DNA from: an uncultured Peptococcaceae bacterium
Lineage (GTDB): Bacteria > Bacillota > Dehalobacteriia > UBA7702
Direction: 5' to 3'
Length of the DNA: 6,456 bases
NCBI GenBank assembly: GCA_937919295.1
Contig: CALFRX010000192.1
Span: forward strand, 1-6,456
Position numbers and translations under genes: made by a program. Positions 5,072-6,456 of the stretch are shown here, piece by piece (positions within the stretch are counted from its first letter, which is position 1; each line of letters begins with the position of its first letter). Under the pieces are notes generated by a model, which had not been told where the DNA came from, did no database searches, and was given only the letters and a program-made list of their open reading frames with translations.

Positions 5072-6456
5072 ATGACAAAAACCCCTTTTACCCAGTTACA
5101 GTTACTACCTAAGATGGAAAGAGCCATTGCTTTGATGGGCTTTGATGTGGCCACGCCGGTACAGGCCAAAGCGATTCCGCTGATTCGTACCGGCGCTGAT
5201 GTGATCGCCCGCTCCCAAACGGGAACGGGGAAGACCGTGGCTTTCGCGATTCCCGCCATTGAAATCGTCGCGACATTGGCGGAATGCACCGGTATTCAAG
5301 TACTGATTCTTTGCCCTACCCGGGAGCTTGCGCAGCAAGCAGCGGAAGAGATCCGCAAAGTCGCCCGGTTTCTGACAAAGGTTCATCCCGTGGAAATTTA
5401 TGGTGGCGCCGCCATTGACAAACAATGCATTCGCCTGCGTCACGCGAATTTGGTGGTCGGTACTCCCGGCCGGGTTATGGATCATATGCGCCGCGGTACA
5501 ATTCGCCTGGATCAGCTGAAAATGGTGGTTTTGGATGAAGCCGATGAAATGCTGAATATGGGTTTCAAAGAAGATATTGAAACCATTTTAAAAGACGCGC
5601 CGGAAGAGCGGCAGACCGTGTTGTTTTCCGCCACCATGCCCCCGGCGATCATGAAGTTGACCCAAGAATTTCAAAATGACCCCCGGTTGATTGAGATCGA
5701 TAAAGACCAGGTCACCATTGAAGATATTGCTCAAAGCTACGTTGATGTACCTCACCATAGAAAAAAAGACGCCTTGATCGGACTGCTGCAATATCATCAG
5801 CCAAAGCGCGCCATTATTTTCAGCAATACCAAGCGCATGGTAGATGAATTAACCGAGCTTTTAAGCGACAAGGGTTTCAGCGTGGAAAGCATCCACAGCG
5901 ATATTCGACAAACCCAGCGTACTGCGGTGATGCAAGGATTCAAACAGGGGAGAACTTCTATTCTGATCGCCACCGACATTGCCGCCAGGGGAATCGATGT
6001 CAGCGATATTGATTTTGTGATCAACTTTGATATTCCGATGAATTCAGAATACTACGTACACCGCATTGGCCGCACGGGCCGTGCCGGGAAAACAGGTTCC
6101 TCCATCACCCTTTGCAGCGGCAGGCGTGAGGTGAGCGCTATGCGCAATATTGCCCGTGACGTGAAGTCGGATATTGCGCCGCTGCAGCTGCCCTCTGCCG
6201 CCGAAGTCAAAACGATGAACAAAGAGAAAATCGCGCGGATCATGCGAAAAGCTTTGCAAACGGAAGTAGATGCTCTTTATCAGGAATTGGTCGATCAGCT
6301 TGAAGAACAAGGGCACTCCTATCGCCAAATCGCCGCGGCTGCCATGAAATTGGGCTTGAAAAAAGAGGAGATTGCGGTGACGCAATCTTTTTTGGAGATA
6401 CAGCGGGAGGCCTTGGCAAAGGATAAAAAAAGAAGGGGCGACAGCAAACCCCGTCC
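5072..6456 (+). CDS. DEAD-box ATP-dependent RNA helicase, CshA/DeaD type, 3' end outside the window
   Basis: The first 461 residues of a cytoplasmic RNA helicase; no stop is reached before the window ends. All core motifs are present in order: Q motif (Gln31), Walker A SQTGTGKT (48-55), PTREL (82-86), GG (111-112), TPGR (131-134), DEAD (155-158), SAT (186-188), IFSNTK (249-254), ATDIAARGID (300-309) and HRIGRTGRAG (330-339). A charged region (about 350-445) resembles the dimerisation and accessory region of CshA/DeaD/CsdA proteins. A basic tail begins with KDKKRRGDSK and probably continues as an RNA-binding extension. Such enzymes unwind short RNA duplexes in ribosome assembly, mRNA decay and cold adaptation. 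ATG 5072 follows GAGGAA (5062-5067), giving a clear start. It has its own promoter and an attenuator-like leader. An odd point is HSDIRQTQR (275-283) where HGD is usual. Confidence 0.95.
   Translation, partial: MTKTPFTQLQLLPKMERAIALMGFDVATPVQAKAIPLIRTGADVIARSQTGTGKTVAFAIPAIEIVATLAECTGIQVLILCPTRELAQQAAEEIRKVARFLTKVHPVEIYGGAAIDKQCIRLRHANLVVGTPGRVMDHMRRGTIRLDQLKMVVLDEADEMLNMGFKEDIETILKDAPEERQTVLFSATMPPAIMKLTQEFQNDPRLIEIDKDQVTIEDIAQSYVDVPHHRKKDALIGLLQYHQPKRAIIFSNTKRMVDELTELLSDKGFSVESIHSDIRQTQRTAVMQGFKQGRTSILIATDIAARGIDVSDIDFVINFDIPMNSEYYVHRIGRTGRAGKTGSSITLCSGRREVSAMRNIARDVKSDIAPLQLPSAAEVKTMNKEKIARIMRKALQTEVDALYQELVDQLEEQGHSYRQIAAAAMKLGLKKEEIAVTQSFLEIQREALAKDKKRRGDSKPR

Noticed and set aside
5105..6385. 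Several minus-strand open frames opposite the helicase gene
   Set aside because: The plus-strand frame encodes every DEAD-box motif, so these are antisense shadows.

Overview
The window looks like ordinary chromosomal DNA of a low-to-medium GC Gram-positive anaerobe, most likely a Clostridia-type Firmicute. The reasons are strong GAGG/AAGGAG ribosome binding sites, TTGACA-type promoters, intrinsic terminators with U tracts, and the gene families present: a large FtsX-type ABC permease, a flavodoxin/ferredoxin fusion of the EFR1 type, a zinc-ribbon membrane protein, and an alcohol-acetyltransferase-like protein. The genus cannot be told from the sequence. I see no mobile element, tRNA, rRNA or CRISPR array.

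Layout. Positions 2-1642 (+) are the C-terminal part of an ABC transporter permease, cut by the left edge and closed by a 13-bp bidirectional terminator (1696-1734). A near-consensus promoter (1744-1772) then drives a single-gene unit: a 14-codon leader ORF (1809-1853) followed by a flavodoxin-like/2[4Fe-4S] protein (1865-2761). A second bidirectional terminator (2781-2815) separates it from a convergent two-gene operon on the minus strand. That operon is a condensation-fold acyltransferase (4757-3498), then a six-helix membrane protein with an N-terminal zinc ribbon (3482-2814), 15 bases apart. A 314-base AT-rich intergenic region (4758-5071) holds divergent promoters: one for the minus-strand operon, with an inverted repeat filling its spacer, and one for a CshA/DeaD-type DEAD-box RNA helicase (5072 to the right edge).

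How the genes work together. There is no single pathway. The acyltransferase and zinc-ribbon membrane protein are clearly one transcription unit and probably one process (acylation near the membrane, substrate unknown). The permease, the redox protein and the helicase are separate units. The most interesting material lies in the leaders. The redox gene appears to be translated behind a leader peptide whose coding sequence contains an anti-Shine-Dalgarno segment able to mask either of two ribosome binding sites. The helicase leader contains a terminator hairpin with a mutually exclusive upstream hairpin, as in an attenuator. Both are read directly from base pairing; their regulatory function is inference.
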